This document shows, piece after piece, positions 9,076 to 18,209 of a stretch of DNA of 64,000 nucleotides. Origin of the DNA: Thiothrix sp. UBA5583 (GTDB taxonomy: Bacteria; Pseudomonadota; Gammaproteobacteria; Thiotrichales; Thiotrichaceae); assembly GCA_002425225.1 (NCBI GenBank), contig DILV01000018.1:117960-181959 (forward strand). Reading direction: 5' to 3'. The stretch's first letter is position 1, and every line of letters starts with the position of its first letter. The notes beneath the pieces were generated by a model. That model was not told the origin of the DNA and searched no databases. It was given only the letters and a program-made list of their open reading frames with translations. Made by a program: the position numbers and the translations under genes.

Positions 9076-9500
9076 CCAAAGTTGATTTTTACGTTGGCAA
9101 GACCAACAGTTTGCAGGCACGGCTGTTGCTGGCCTGCAAGGTCGTGACCAAAGCCCATCAACACGGGATGCCGACCTACATCCACACCGACAGCCCCGCC
9201 ACGACCGCACGACTGGATGATTTGTTGTGGACATTTCACGACATTGCGTTCATTCCTCATGCACTGGCTCCCAGCAAGGAAGCCAATAGCCGCATCCTGC
9301 TGGGGCATGATCACGAGCCGATGGAAAACTGTGGATTGCTGATTAATTTATCCAACGAAATACCGTCTTTTTTCTCGCGGTTTGAACGTCTGGCTGAAAT
9401 TCTGGATCAGGAAGAAGCTATTTTGCACGCTGGTCGCAAACGTTATCAGTTTTATCGGGACAGGGGCTATAATCTGGACTACCATCAACTGAATATCTGA
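9072..9500 (+). CDS. holC: DNA polymerase III chi subunit
   Basis: A 142-residue protein of the replicative clamp-loader assembly; chi links the DnaX complex to single-strand binding protein. The start is the ATG at 9072 overlapping the pepA stop (ATGA). Family features visible are MTKVDFYVGKTN at the N terminus, ACKVVTKAHQHGMPTYIHTD, LDDLLWTFHDIAFIPHAL and the C-terminal LINLSNEIPSFFSRFERLAE. A longer upstream frame exists but lies inside pepA. Confidence 0.92.
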   Translation: MTKVDFYVGKTNSLQARLLLACKVVTKAHQHGMPTYIHTDSPATTARLDDLLWTFHDIAFIPHALAPSKEANSRILLGHDHEPMENCGLLINLSNEIPSFFSRFERLAEILDQEEAILHAGRKRYQFYRDRGYNLDYHQLNI

Positions 9501-9517
9501 CAACAGCCACAAGCAAC

Positions 9518-9856
9518 ATGATGCAGGATTTTGACAAAACCATACGCATTCCGGTCATTACCGATCTGGTAAGAGCAGGTAATCCTGAGGTTGTGGGTGT
9601 AACCAAAAACCAGCAAGCCAAACAGCAGCGTCGCCAGGTCTTTGAACAACGCCTGAAGGAACGCATTGCCGAGCTGCAATCTGCCACCGGACAAGATGAA
9701 TATTCCGGCTTGGCGCGTGCCCATGCCATCCGCTCGGAAAGCCACCGGGAAAACGACGCATCCACCCAGTCGCGTTTCGACCCTTCAGTAGAAAAGCACA
9801 TCGACGCCGCCCGCCACGAGCTGATCCGTGAACTTTCCGGGATGTTGAAGCCGTAA
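9518..9856 (+). CDS. Small hypothetical protein between holC and valS
   Basis: A 112-residue soluble, charged protein with no signal peptide or membrane segment. It begins MMQDFDKTIRIPVITDLVRAG; the second Met at 9521 is an equally good start. Residues 30-55 (QQAKQQRRQVFEQRLKERIA) and the C-terminal VEKHIDAARHELIRELSGML look helical, possibly coiled. It sits 17 bp after holC and 47 bp before valS on the same strand, so it is probably cotranscribed. I recognise no family; function unknown. Confidence 0.7.
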   Translation: MMQDFDKTIRIPVITDLVRAGNPEVVGVTKNQQAKQQRRQVFEQRLKERIAELQSATGQDEYSGLARAHAIRSESHRENDASTQSRFDPSVEKHIDAARHELIRELSGMLKP

Positions 9857-9903
9857 AATCCCGTTATAATGCCGTGTTTTGGACTTGCACAAAGTAGCGG
9901 CAC

Positions 9904-12729
9904 ATGGAAAAGACCTACCAACCTCAAGACATCGAACAACGCTGGTATCAGCACTGGGAACAAAGCGGCTATTTCGCCCCCAAAGGCGAAGGCAAGCCGT
10001 ATTGCATCATGATCCCGCCGCCGAACGTCACCGGCACGCTGCACATGGGGCACGGTTTCAACCAGATGGTGATCGACACCCTGATCCGCTACCACCGCAT
10101 GAAGGGCGACAAAACCCTCTACCAACCCGGCACTGACCACGCAGGCATCGCCACGCAAATGGTGGTGGAACGCCAATTGCTGGCACAAGGTGTGACCCGC
10201 CACGATCTGGGGCGTGAGGCTTTCCTCGAAAAGGTCTGGGAGTGGAAAGGGCAATCCGGCGACACCATCAACCGCCAATTGCGCCGTTTGGGGACGACCC
10301 CCGACTGGTCACGCGAACGCTTTACGATGGATGAAGGCTTGTCGGAGGCGGTGCGTGAAGTGTTCGTGCGCCTGCATGAAGAAGGCTTGATCTATCGCGG
10401 CAAACGCTTGGTGAATTGGGATACCGTGTTGCACACCGCTGTTTCCGACCTTGAAGTTGTGTCCGAAGAAGAAAACGGCAATATGTGGCACTTCCGCTAC
10501 CCGCTGGCGGATGCGGCGGGCAATGCCACTGACGAATTCCTGATCGTTGCCACCACGCGCCCGGAAACCATGCTGGGTGACTCCGCCGTGGCGGTGAACC
10601 CGAAAGACGAGCGCTACCAGCATTTGATTGGCAAAAACGTGGTGCTGCCGCTGGTGGGGCGCTTGATTCCGGTGGTGGGCGACGATTACGCTGACCCAGA
10701 AAAAGGCACGGGCTGTGTGAAAATTACCCCGGCACACGATTTCAACGACTATCAGGTGGGCAAGCGTCACCACCTGCCGCTGATTAATATTTTTACCATT
10801 GATGCCTGCATCAACGAGGTAGCACCGGAAAAATATCAGGGTCTGGAACGCTTTGCGGCGCGTAAGCAAATCGTCGCGGACATGGACGCGCTCGGCTTGC
10901 TGGACAAAATCGAAGACCACAAGCTGATGGTTCCGCGTGGCGACCGTTCCGGCACGGTGATCGAACCGTACCTGACGGATCAGTGGTACGTGGATTTGAC
11001 CCGCGAAACGCTGGATGACGGACGACCCGGCGGCAAAACCGCGATTGCCCAACCGGCGATTGACGTGGTGGCGAATGGTGAAGTGCGCTTCATTCCGGGC
11101 AACTGGGTGAACACCTACAACCACTGGATGAACAACCTCGACGACTGGTGCATTTCACGCCAATTGTGGTGGGGGCATCGCATTCCGGCGTGGTATGACG
11201 AGGCGGGCAATGTTTACGTGGCGCGTTCCGAAGCTGAAGTACGCAGCAAATACAGCCTGCCTGCCGACCTCGCCTTGCGTCAGGATGAGGACGTGCTGGA
11301 TACGTGGTTCTCCTCCGCGCTGTGGCCGTTTTCTACCCTCGGTTGGCCGAATGTTGACGATGAGGCACTGAAAGCCTTCTACCCGACCCAAATGCTGATG
11401 ACCGGCTTCGACATCATCTTCTTCTGGGTGGCGCGGATGATCATGTTCGGCAAGAAATTCATGGGCGACGTGCCGTTCCGCGACGTGTACATCCACGGGC
11501 TGGTGAAGGATGCGGACGGGCAGAAAATGTCCAAATCCAAGGGTAACGTACTCGACCCGCTCGACATTATCGACGGCATCGACCTCGAAGCACTGGTTGC
11601 CAAACGCACTACTGGTTTGATGCGTCCCGAAGATGCTCCGAAAATCGAAAAGGCCACCCGCAAGCAATTCCCCGACGGCATCACCCCGCACGGCACGGAT
11701 GCGCTGCGCATGACCTTTGCCTCGTTCGCCACGGCGGGGCGCGACATCCGCTTCGATATGCAGCGGCTGGAAGGCTACCGCAATTTCTGCAACAAGCTGT
11801 GGAACGCGGCGCGTTACGTGCTGATGCAGTGCGAAGAGCAGGATACCGGGCTGGACGCATCCTTGCCGGTGGAATTGTCGGCGGCAGATCGCTGGATCAT
11901 TTCCTTGCTGCAACAGACCGAGGCTGAAGTCGCCGACCACATCGACAATTACCGCTTCGACCTTGCCGCCAAAGCGATGTACGAATTTGCCTGGCACGAA
12001 TACTGCGACTGGTATCTGGAGCTGACCAAGCCGATTTTAAGCAAAGCCAACGACAACCAGGCCGCCAAACGTGGCACACGCCGTACCTTGGTGCGCGTAC
12101 TGGAAGCAGCGTTGCGCCTGATGCACCCGATCATGCCGTTCATCACCGAAGAAATCTGGCAGAACATCAAGGGCTTGGCGGGCGTATCCGGCGATTCCAT
12201 CATGCTGCAACCCTACCCCGTCGCCGACACGGCACTGGTTGACCAAGCCGCGCTGACGGAAATCGAATGGGTGAAAGCCTTCATCATGGGCATCCGCCGC
12301 ATCCGCTCCGAGATGGACATCAAGCCGGGGCAAGTGCTGGACGTGCTGCTGCAAAACTGGAACGACACCGACAAGGCGCTGTTCACCACCAGCGAAGCGT
12401 TTGCGCGGACGCTGGCGAAAGTCGGCAACGTGACGTGGCTGGAAGCGGGGGCGGATGCGCCGGAGTCGGCTACCGCACTGGTTGGCGAAATGCAAATCCT
12501 CATCCCGCTGGCGGGGCTGATCGACAAAGACGCGGAAATTGCGCGGCTGAGTAAGGAAATCGAGAAGCTGCAAAAGAATCTCGGCGGGTTGGAAGGTCGG
12601 CTGAATAATCCGGCGTTTGCGGACAAAGCTCCGGCAGCAGTGCTGGAACAGACGCGCAAGCAGGCGGATGAGCAGCGCGTGGCGTTGGGACAGTTGGTGG
12701 GGCAGTTGGAGAAGATTCGGGCGTTGTGA
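9904..12729 (+). CDS. valS: Valyl-tRNA synthetase
   Basis: A 941-residue class Ia synthetase that charges tRNA-Val. The HIGH-type motif is HMGH at residues 47-50 and the second signature is KMSKS at about 541-545. The editing domain (CP1) lies between roughly 190 and 350 with [11 protein letters not shown], and the anticodon-binding and C-terminal coiled-coil tail ([20 protein letters not shown]) follow. Length matches the family. The last 139 bp (12591-12729) have a decayed second copy at 13207-13332. Confidence 0.97.
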   Translation: MEKTYQPQDIEQRWYQHWEQSGYFAPKGEGKPYCIMIPPPNVTGTLHMGHGFNQMVIDTLIRYHRMKGDKTLYQPGTDHAGIATQMVVERQLLAQGVTRHDLGREAFLEKVWEWKGQSGDTINRQLRRLGTTPDWSRERFTMDEGLSEAVREVFVRLHEEGLIYRGKRLVNWDTVLHTAVSDLEVVSEEENGNMWHFRYPLADAAGNATDEFLIVATTRPETMLGDSAVAVNPKDERYQHLIGKNVVLPLVGRLIPVVGDDYADPEKGTGCVKITPAHDFNDYQVGKRHHLPLINIFTIDACINEVAPEKYQGLERFAARKQIVADMDALGLLDKIEDHKLMVPRGDRSGTVIEPYLTDQWYVDLTRETLDDGRPGGKTAIAQPAIDVVANGEVRFIPGNWVNTYNHWMNNLDDWCISRQLWWGHRIPAWYDEAGNVYVARSEAEVRSKYSLPADLALRQDEDVLDTWFSSALWPFSTLGWPNVDDEALKAFYPTQMLMTGFDIIFFWVARMIMFGKKFMGDVPFRDVYIHGLVKDADGQKMSKSKGNVLDPLDIIDGIDLEALVAKRTTGLMRPEDAPKIEKATRKQFPDGITPHGTDALRMTFASFATAGRDIRFDMQRLEGYRNFCNKLWNAARYVLMQCEEQDTGLDASLPVELSAADRWIISLLQQTEAEVADHIDNYRFDLAAKAMYEFAWHEYCDWYLELTKPILSKANDNQAAKRGTRRTLVRVLEAALRLMHPIMPFITEEIWQNIKGLAGVSGDSIMLQPYPVADTALVDQAALTEIEWVKAFIMGIRRIRSEMDIKPGQVLDVLLQNWNDTDKALFTTSEAFARTLAKVGNVTWLEAGADAPESATALVGEMQILIPLAGLIDKDAEIARLSKEIEKLQKNLGGLEGRLNNPAFADKAPAAVLEQTRKQADEQRVALGQLVGQLEKIRAL
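12591..12729 (+). repeat. valS 3' end, left copy of a flanking direct repeat
   Basis: The last 139 bp of functional valS. It matches 13207-13332 in long blocks, for example CGGCTGAATAATCCG, AAAGCTCCGGCAGCAGT and ACGCGCAAGCA. The pair brackets the brnT remnant and brnA. Confidence 0.85.
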
Positions 12730-12733
12730 TTGA

Positions 12734-12865
12734 CTGAATCCTTATCGTAAATTGCGCTTGCAGACGTTGGGATTATGGAACGGGGTGGTTGTATTTGTGG
12801 TACACACGCCCCGTTTGTATAAAGACCACATTATCTCCATCCGTAAGGAAGGCAGAGAAACATGA
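12734..12865 (+). pseudogene. Remnant of a BrnT-type toxin gene
   Basis: A frame without a start codon, opening right after the valS stop, encodes RLQTLGLWNGVVVFVVHT and then HIISIRKEGRET before a TGA at 12863-12865. This matches the C-terminal half of BrnT ribonuclease toxins (the TLG..nGvvvFVVHT block and the later rIISiRKa.k.E block). The N-terminal half with the catalytic Lys/Glu is missing. The stop overlaps the brnA start, the normal brnTA coupling. Assignment is from memory of the family pattern, not from a search. Confidence 0.65.
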
Positions 12866-13188
12866 AGAACGAATCTACTGGAAGTATTTCCCCCGATAAC
12901 CTGACCGATTGGGCGCAGGTACGGGCGATGAAAGATGAAGATATTCATCATGATGCCGATAGCCCCAAGACTACTACCGATGACTGGGAAGGCGCAGTGA
13001 TGAAGGTGGCAGGGAATGAAGTCGGTACAGTACGCACACGCGGGCGGCAAAAAACACCACCTAAAGTGCAACTGTCGCTACGGATTTCCCCAGACGTGGT
13101 GGAATTTTTCCGCGCAACAGGTGATGGCTGGCAAACACGCATGGATGATGCTTTGCGCGAGTGGGTGGAGCAGCATAAAGCAGCTTAG
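12862..13188 (+). CDS. brnA: BrnA-family antitoxin
   Basis: A 108-residue protein of the BrnA (DUF4415) type. The N-terminal part has LTDWAQVRAMKDEDIHHD, typical of BrnA antitoxins, and the C-terminal part is a ribbon-helix-helix DNA-binding domain (KVQLSLRISPDVVEFFRATG, then WQTRMDDALREWV). BrnA normally binds BrnT and represses the shared promoter. Here the toxin is truncated, so brnA is an orphan antitoxin that might act on a BrnT elsewhere. It lies inside a segment bounded by two copies of the valS 3' end. Confidence 0.82.
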   Translation: MKNESTGSISPDNLTDWAQVRAMKDEDIHHDADSPKTTTDDWEGAVMKVAGNEVGTVRTRGRQKTPPKVQLSLRISPDVVEFFRATGDGWQTRMDDALREWVEQHKAA

Positions 13189-13206
13189 TAATTACCTCGA
13201 AAGGCG

Positions 13207-13332
13207 GGAAGGACGGCTGAATAATCCGCTATTTGCGGATAAAGCTCCGGCAGCAGTATTCCACAAACGCGCAAGCAAGCGGGTTAGCAGCGGGCTACTT
13301 TGGGGCAGTTGAAGAAAATTCGGGTGTTGTGA
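13207..13332 (+). pseudogene. Decayed duplicate of the valS 3' end
   Basis: A 126-bp degenerate copy of the valS tail with substitutions and small deletions relative to 12591-12729, ending at a TGA that matches the valS stop position. It has no start codon and cannot make a functional product. It is what remains of the original valS end, or of a duplication, beyond the brn segment. The following 118 bp (13333-13450) hold only AT-rich sequence and presumably the promoter of the next operon. Confidence 0.85.
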
Positions 13333-13450
13333 ACTAATAATTACTTCTGCCAGATGTTTATATCTTCCGGCAAAAGTCAGAAATGATATTTTATGTAATG
13401 AAAAGAGTGTCGAAGCATGACGAATACACGGAAATTTAGATTCAAGTCAG

Positions 13451-14446
13451 ATGAGTCATATGGCCACTGAAATATATCAAACTCAATATGGAAAACTGTT
13501 TGGTGCTAACTTTAACGATCTGCACCTAGACCTATTAAAAGAAAAATACCAAGGAAAATTTAACTTAATAATAACATCGCCACCGTTCCCTCTGAACAAC
13601 AAAAAAAAATATGGAAACCTGAAAGGCGAAAATTACTACCAATGGTTTGCTGATTTAGCTCCTATATTTTATGATCTCCTTGCAGATGATGGCTCATTAG
13701 TAATAGAAATAGGAAATTCTTGGGAGGCTAATAGACCCGTCCAATCACTCCTTCACTTGGAATGTTTATTCTCACTTGTTAAAAATGAAGATTCCGATTT
13801 AAGATTAATACAAGAATTCATTTGTTATAACCCCTCACGCTTACCATCTCCTGCACAGTGGGTAACAGTTAATAGGTTGAGAACAGTAGATAGCTATACG
13901 CATGTATGGTGGTTAGCCAAAAGTGATTTCCCCAAAGCAGATAATTCAAAAGTGCTACGTCCTTACTCTAAAGGCATGAAGAAACTTATAGAAACCAAAC
14001 AATATAATGCAGGAAAACGACCATCAGAACATGACATTAGCCTACAAACCTTTGCAAAAGATAACGGTGGCAGCATTGCTCATAATCTGATAGAGCTAGA
14101 ATCAATAGATGAATCTCGTGATGTCAGATTGCCACATAATGTTTTAAGCTTTTCTAATACAAGCTCAAATGATCACTACTCAAAACAGTGTAGAAAAAAT
14201 GGCATTACGCCCCATCCTGCCCGGATGCCACAAGGATTAGTTAATTTTTTTATTCAGTTTTTAACTAATGAAAATGATCTAATTCTTGATCCATTTGCGG
14301 GAAGCAATACAACAGGATATTGTGCGGAAAAGTTAAATCGGCAGTGGATTTCTGTTGAAGCGGACAAAAACTATGCTTATGATTCCATTGTGAGATTTGA
14401 AGACCCAAGCATTGACTCAAAACTTGAGATCATAACCCCAAAATAG
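13451..14446 (+). CDS. DNA methyltransferase, permuted N4-cytosine/N6-adenine type
   Basis: A 331-residue S-adenosylmethionine-dependent DNA methyltransferase. The catalytic motif TSPPF is at about residues 43-47 and the SAM-binding motif DPFAGSNTTG is near 280-289, so the order is permuted (catalytic before SAM-binding). TSPP is more common in N4-cytosine enzymes, but base specificity cannot be fixed by eye. A target-recognition stretch lies between (about 110-250). There is an in-frame second ATG at 13460. The gene is AT-rich compared with its flanks and is 12 bp upstream of the HerA-like gene, with a GAGAGG ribosome site between. Confidence 0.88.
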   Translation: MSHMATEIYQTQYGKLFGANFNDLHLDLLKEKYQGKFNLIITSPPFPLNNKKKYGNLKGENYYQWFADLAPIFYDLLADDGSLVIEIGNSWEANRPVQSLLHLECLFSLVKNEDSDLRLIQEFICYNPSRLPSPAQWVTVNRLRTVDSYTHVWWLAKSDFPKADNSKVLRPYSKGMKKLIETKQYNAGKRPSEHDISLQTFAKDNGGSIAHNLIELESIDESRDVRLPHNVLSFSNTSSNDHYSKQCRKNGITPHPARMPQGLVNFFIQFLTNENDLILDPFAGSNTTGYCAEKLNRQWISVEADKNYAYDSIVRFEDPSIDSKLEIITPK

Positions 14447-14458
14447 AGAGGCAAACCA

Positions 14459-16531
14459 ATGATTACCCAACAACTAAATTTAATAATGGAAGGTGATATT
14501 TTCAAGGATGGTCGTGATCAGTCTCTTTTTGTTGGGCGACCATACTACCTTGATTATGAACAAGCTAATATTCTTGTTTCAGATGCTTGGAAACACCGAG
14601 TCAAGGGCATTCCTCAAGGTGCATTTTTATTAGCATTCTATGATGGAGAAGATGGCGTAGATGAGGCTTTATTATTACGAGCATTAGCCCCTTCAAAACT
14701 ACCAACTGATAATAATATTGTTAGCTCCATGATTGAATATTACAAAGAAGGCACAGACATAAGTGGAAGAGCAGACAGCGAACAAAAAAGTAAACTTGAC
14801 GATTTTACACGTTATGAATTCAGTTTTTCTGGCTTACAATGTAGAGTACTTGGATCATTTTACAAAATAAAGAAAAGTATAGGACAAGGAAAAGCAAAAG
14901 AAACTATTGAATTTGGTGCTGACTTAGAAAACTTTTATTCTGCCAACAATTACAGTGTTTATAAAGCCACAGATAAAATTTTGCAAAAGATTACTAATCA
15001 ACGTGACCAAGGAATTATTGCAGGTAACGAAAACGAATTCAAAATAGGTGTTGTGCGGTATAGTTCAAACCGTCGCTTTCAGTCTACTGAGAAGGAAGTG
15101 GATGTTTTTGTGAGTCCCCAAGACCTTATCGGAAAACGAACAGCACTTTTTGGCATGACTAGAACAGGAAAATCAAATACAGTCAAAAAAATTATTGAAG
15201 CAACTGCTGAAATATCTAAAAAATCCCCCACTAAAACATTGCCAAATACCGTCACGTCATCAACGCCTTTTACACAAGATGGATCACCACAGTATCCAGT
15301 CGGACAAATTATCTTTGATATAAATGGAGAATATGCAAATCCCAACATGCAGGATCAGGGAACTGCCATTTATGAGCTGTATCAAAATAATGTAATTAGA
15401 TATTCCATCACTGACAAAACATCTGAAGGTTTTAAAGTTTTAAAAATAAACTTTTATAATGAGATTCAAGCAGGATTCAGATTAATAGTAAGTGCACTCT
15501 CAGATGAAAGTAGTGCCTATATTAAAAGCTTTTGCACTGTTGATCTTGTTGAACCAGAAAATTACAAAGCACCTCGCGATCAAAAAACCAGCGATGAAAG
15601 AAATGCAGCAATTGCATATGACAAAAAAATCGCCATTTACAAATGCTGTTTACATGAAGCAAAATTCAAAAAATCATCTAGTCATAATACGGTAAAATTT
15701 TATGGTGATGCAGGAACAATCAATAAAATTGTTCCAAATATAAAGCCCCATTCTGGAATTTCTTTAGAAGATGCATCTTTTTGGTTTCAAGAAGTCTTTA
15801 ACGCTATGGCATCAGATGAGCATAAAGAAAAATTTGAAGAATACAAAAAAGAGAAGGGGAAGAACTTTTTTGATGAGGATATGTTGGCACTTCTCACATT
15901 TTTAACTAGAAAACCAGCACCGGGCAAACAAGCTAGTTATAGTGGATTTAGATTATTGCGTCAGTTTCAGAACTTACATACCGAGTTATCAAATACATCT
16001 TTTGAACAAGAAATTCTCTATAGTTTACGAAAAGGTAATATCATCATAATAGATTTATCGCAAGGAGAAGAAAATATAAGAAGATTATATTCAGAAAAAA
16101 TCACTCGTAAAATATTCGAAAATTCCATGGATAGGTTTACAAAAACATTACCTAATAACTTCATTCAGTTCTACTTTGAAGAGGCTCACAATCTTTTCCC
16201 AAAGCAAGAGGAAAAAGACTTATCGAATATTTACAATCGACTTGCCAAAGAAGGAGCAAAACTTAGTTTGGGGATAGCATATGCCACACAAGAAGTTAGC
16301 TCCATCAGTGCAAATATCTTGAAAAACACTCAAAATTGGTTTATTGCGCATTTAAATAATGAAGATGAATTAAAAGAATTAAAGAAATACTATGACTTTT
16401 CAGATTTCACTGCTTCATTATTGAAATTTAGTTCCGGCAATGATAAAGGCTTCGTAAGAATGAAAACATATACAAATCCTTTTGTTGTTCCAGTTCAAAT
16501 TGATAGATTTCTGGCTAACAGAGAGGTATAG
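14459..16531 (+). CDS. HerA-like ATPase / DNA translocase
   Basis: A 690-residue P-loop ATPase of the HerA/FtsK superfamily. An N-terminal region (1-215) that may include a HAS-barrel precedes Walker A GMTRTGKSNT (about 232-241) and the HerA-typical IIFDINGEYA (about 283-292). The C-terminal part has IIIIDLSQGEEN (about 528), Walker-B-like FYFEEAHNLFPKQEE (about 571) and ATQEVSSIS (about 605), also HerA-like. HerA hexamers pump DNA and work with NurA nucleases. The NurA-like gene starts four bases after its stop, so the two are an operon. AT-rich codon use suggests transfer. Confidence 0.88.
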   Translation: MITQQLNLIMEGDIFKDGRDQSLFVGRPYYLDYEQANILVSDAWKHRVKGIPQGAFLLAFYDGEDGVDEALLLRALAPSKLPTDNNIVSSMIEYYKEGTDISGRADSEQKSKLDDFTRYEFSFSGLQCRVLGSFYKIKKSIGQGKAKETIEFGADLENFYSANNYSVYKATDKILQKITNQRDQGIIAGNENEFKIGVVRYSSNRRFQSTEKEVDVFVSPQDLIGKRTALFGMTRTGKSNTVKKIIEATAEISKKSPTKTLPNTVTSSTPFTQDGSPQYPVGQIIFDINGEYANPNMQDQGTAIYELYQNNVIRYSITDKTSEGFKVLKINFYNEIQAGFRLIVSALSDESSAYIKSFCTVDLVEPENYKAPRDQKTSDERNAAIAYDKKIAIYKCCLHEAKFKKSSSHNTVKFYGDAGTINKIVPNIKPHSGISLEDASFWFQEVFNAMASDEHKEKFEEYKKEKGKNFFDEDMLALLTFLTRKPAPGKQASYSGFRLLRQFQNLHTELSNTSFEQEILYSLRKGNIIIIDLSQGEENIRRLYSEKITRKIFENSMDRFTKTLPNNFIQFYFEEAHNLFPKQEEKDLSNIYNRLAKEGAKLSLGIAYATQEVSSISANILKNTQNWFIAHLNNEDELKELKKYYDFSDFTASLLKFSSGNDKGFVRMKTYTNPFVVPVQIDRFLANREV

Positions 16532-16535
16532 AAGC

Positions 16536-17891
16536 ATGGCGATTACATCTCGAAGCTCCAAACCAAATGAATGGGCGGCAAAAATAAACCACACTCATTT
16601 GATCAATGATCCTTTTATAAAAAACTTCATTGATAACTGCCATCTCCCCAAAGATTGTTCGGATGTGGACATTGCAGATATTAGCGAGATCAACACGTTA
16701 CCTCAAAATATCAACAATCCAATTAATTATATTCTTACTGTTGATGGCGGTTATACAATAGTTGAGCCAAAAAAGACTTTTCCATCTTCACAAATTGCTT
16801 TTTTTCAATTTGGGGCAATCTTATTAAAGACTAAGGATCTAAATGACTTATCAGAAAAACCATTTATCTTTCCCGAAGATATGCAAAAGCTACATAATTT
16901 GGAAAGACTTAAGCTAGCTATCCCAATAAAAGGCATAACTCGTAGAAAAGAAAATTCACTCAATAACTCCATAAGAAAAACATTGCATGAATTTTTCTTG
17001 CAAGATAGAGGTGATGGTACATCTTTAATGGAAAGTCTTAAGTGGCTTTTATTTAGAGAGTATAAGAATACACCTACTGAAAAATACACCTTAGGTAGCG
17101 ACCCAAACAAGAATATAGAAGATTGCAAAATAGATATTATCAGAAGCCAAATAAAATCAGACTTCACATTTGAATCTAGCTCAGGCTTGATATATTTAAC
17201 AGATGTGTTTCGTCTGCACGAAATTGTGGATGAAGAGCATGGTGCATCTGGTCTGCTTGGTTATTTAACACGAGCAGTTGAACAACTAATAATTGTTTAT
17301 TACATTCATTATTTATACAAAAAACAATCATCTTTAATAAAAGAGTTTCTCTTTGTATCAGATGGCCCTCTAAGTTTTGCAGGACAAACTGCCAGATTAC
17401 ATCAGCCATTAAGGGAATTATGTAATTTTTTGAGAGAAAAAGATTACTTATTTTTAGTTGGGGTAGAAAAAAGTGGAGCTTTCACTGAACATGCTCAGCA
17501 AATTTGCTCGGCGAAAGATTCTATTCTCAAGTATGGACAGTATATCTTATTGAATAACCAGTATATTTACAAGTATATAATACCTGGCGAAGCAGATAAA
17601 ACCACTTATGGATCGACTTCTTACTACAGCGGAAAGGTTATTTTTTATTCTAACGACAAACAAATACTAACGATTACTGTACCAACACCTGATAAAAACT
17701 CTGTCTTATCTCCCAACAAAAATGACTATGCTAATTTGGATATAATCCTACTGAATCTTCAAAAATTAAGATGTAATATGTATGACGACTCTATTGTTCC
17801 TGTTGCATTGGCAAATAAATTAGTTTCACTATCTAACCACCCAAGTCAGATCTTACTCGAAAAATTCACAAAGACAACCATGAAGTTATAG
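16536..17891 (+). CDS. NurA-like nuclease
   Basis: A 451-residue protein with the marks of a NurA domain: ILTVDGGYTIVEPKK (about residues 63-77, acidic catalytic motif of the DGS type) followed by AFFQFGAILL, and near the C terminus FLFVSDGPLSFAGQTARLHQ and LVGVEKSGAF. NurA enzymes are 5'-3' nucleases that act with HerA. The start at 16536 has GAGAGG nine bases upstream; an earlier in-frame start would lie inside herA. The 3' end overlaps the convergent xisI-like gene by six bases. The family call is from motif pattern and from the HerA neighbour. Confidence 0.8.
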   Translation: MAITSRSSKPNEWAAKINHTHLINDPFIKNFIDNCHLPKDCSDVDIADISEINTLPQNINNPINYILTVDGGYTIVEPKKTFPSSQIAFFQFGAILLKTKDLNDLSEKPFIFPEDMQKLHNLERLKLAIPIKGITRRKENSLNNSIRKTLHEFFLQDRGDGTSLMESLKWLLFREYKNTPTEKYTLGSDPNKNIEDCKIDIIRSQIKSDFTFESSSGLIYLTDVFRLHEIVDEEHGASGLLGYLTRAVEQLIIVYYIHYLYKKQSSLIKEFLFVSDGPLSFAGQTARLHQPLRELCNFLREKDYLFLVGVEKSGAFTEHAQQICSAKDSILKYGQYILLNNQYIYKYIIPGEADKTTYGSTSYYSGKVIFYSNDKQILTITVPTPDKNSVLSPNKNDYANLDIILLNLQKLRCNMYDDSIVPVALANKLVSLSNHPSQILLEKFTKTTMKL

Positions 17892-18209
17892 CAAAGCAAA
17901 ACCTGTATATTGCCTCACTGATGGATGCCGAAACCCCAATACAATATCCGACTTGGGAATACCGGCATCCACCAATTCAGTTGCTACGCCTTCTTCCGTA
18001 CCGTCGTACTGAATCCAAATCTTACCATCAATCAACTGGATATGAATAACCGCACCTTGTAGATAATCATCTCCACGCCAACCCGCCTGCAATAAAACAT
18101 AATTGCCATGTTCATCATCAAAACTTACACTGGATTTGATGACATCATCTACGGAATCGTATTTGAGGTATTCCAACAGAATTTTCCTGATAATCTCGGA
18201 GTAACTCAA
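17886..18209 (-). CDS. XisI-like protein
   Basis: A 107-residue protein resembling XisI, the fdxN-element excision controlling factor of cyanobacteria. Visible family features are YVLLQAGWRGDDYLQGAVIH, then GKIWIQYDGTEEGVATELV and the end DIVLGFRHPSVRQYTGFA. The likely start is the TTG at 18209, which overlaps the Uma2 stop (TTGA); an ATG at 18260 inside the Uma2 gene is the alternative. XisI usually pairs with the nuclease-fold XisH; here the upstream partner is a Uma2 endonuclease, which could play that role. No excised element is visible. Confidence 0.8.
   Translation of the reverse strand: MSYSEIIRKILLEYLKYDSVDDVIKSSVSFDDEHGNYVLLQAGWRGDDYLQGAVIHIQLIDGKIWIQYDGTEEGVATELVDAGIPKSDIVLGFRHPSVRQYTGFALL

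Noticed and set aside
9418..12573. Several minus-strand frames of 100-290 codons opposite holC, the small unknown and valS
   Set aside because: valS and holC are certain on the other strand, and the translations are rich in His/Arg/Gln without domains, as expected for shadows in GC-rich genes.
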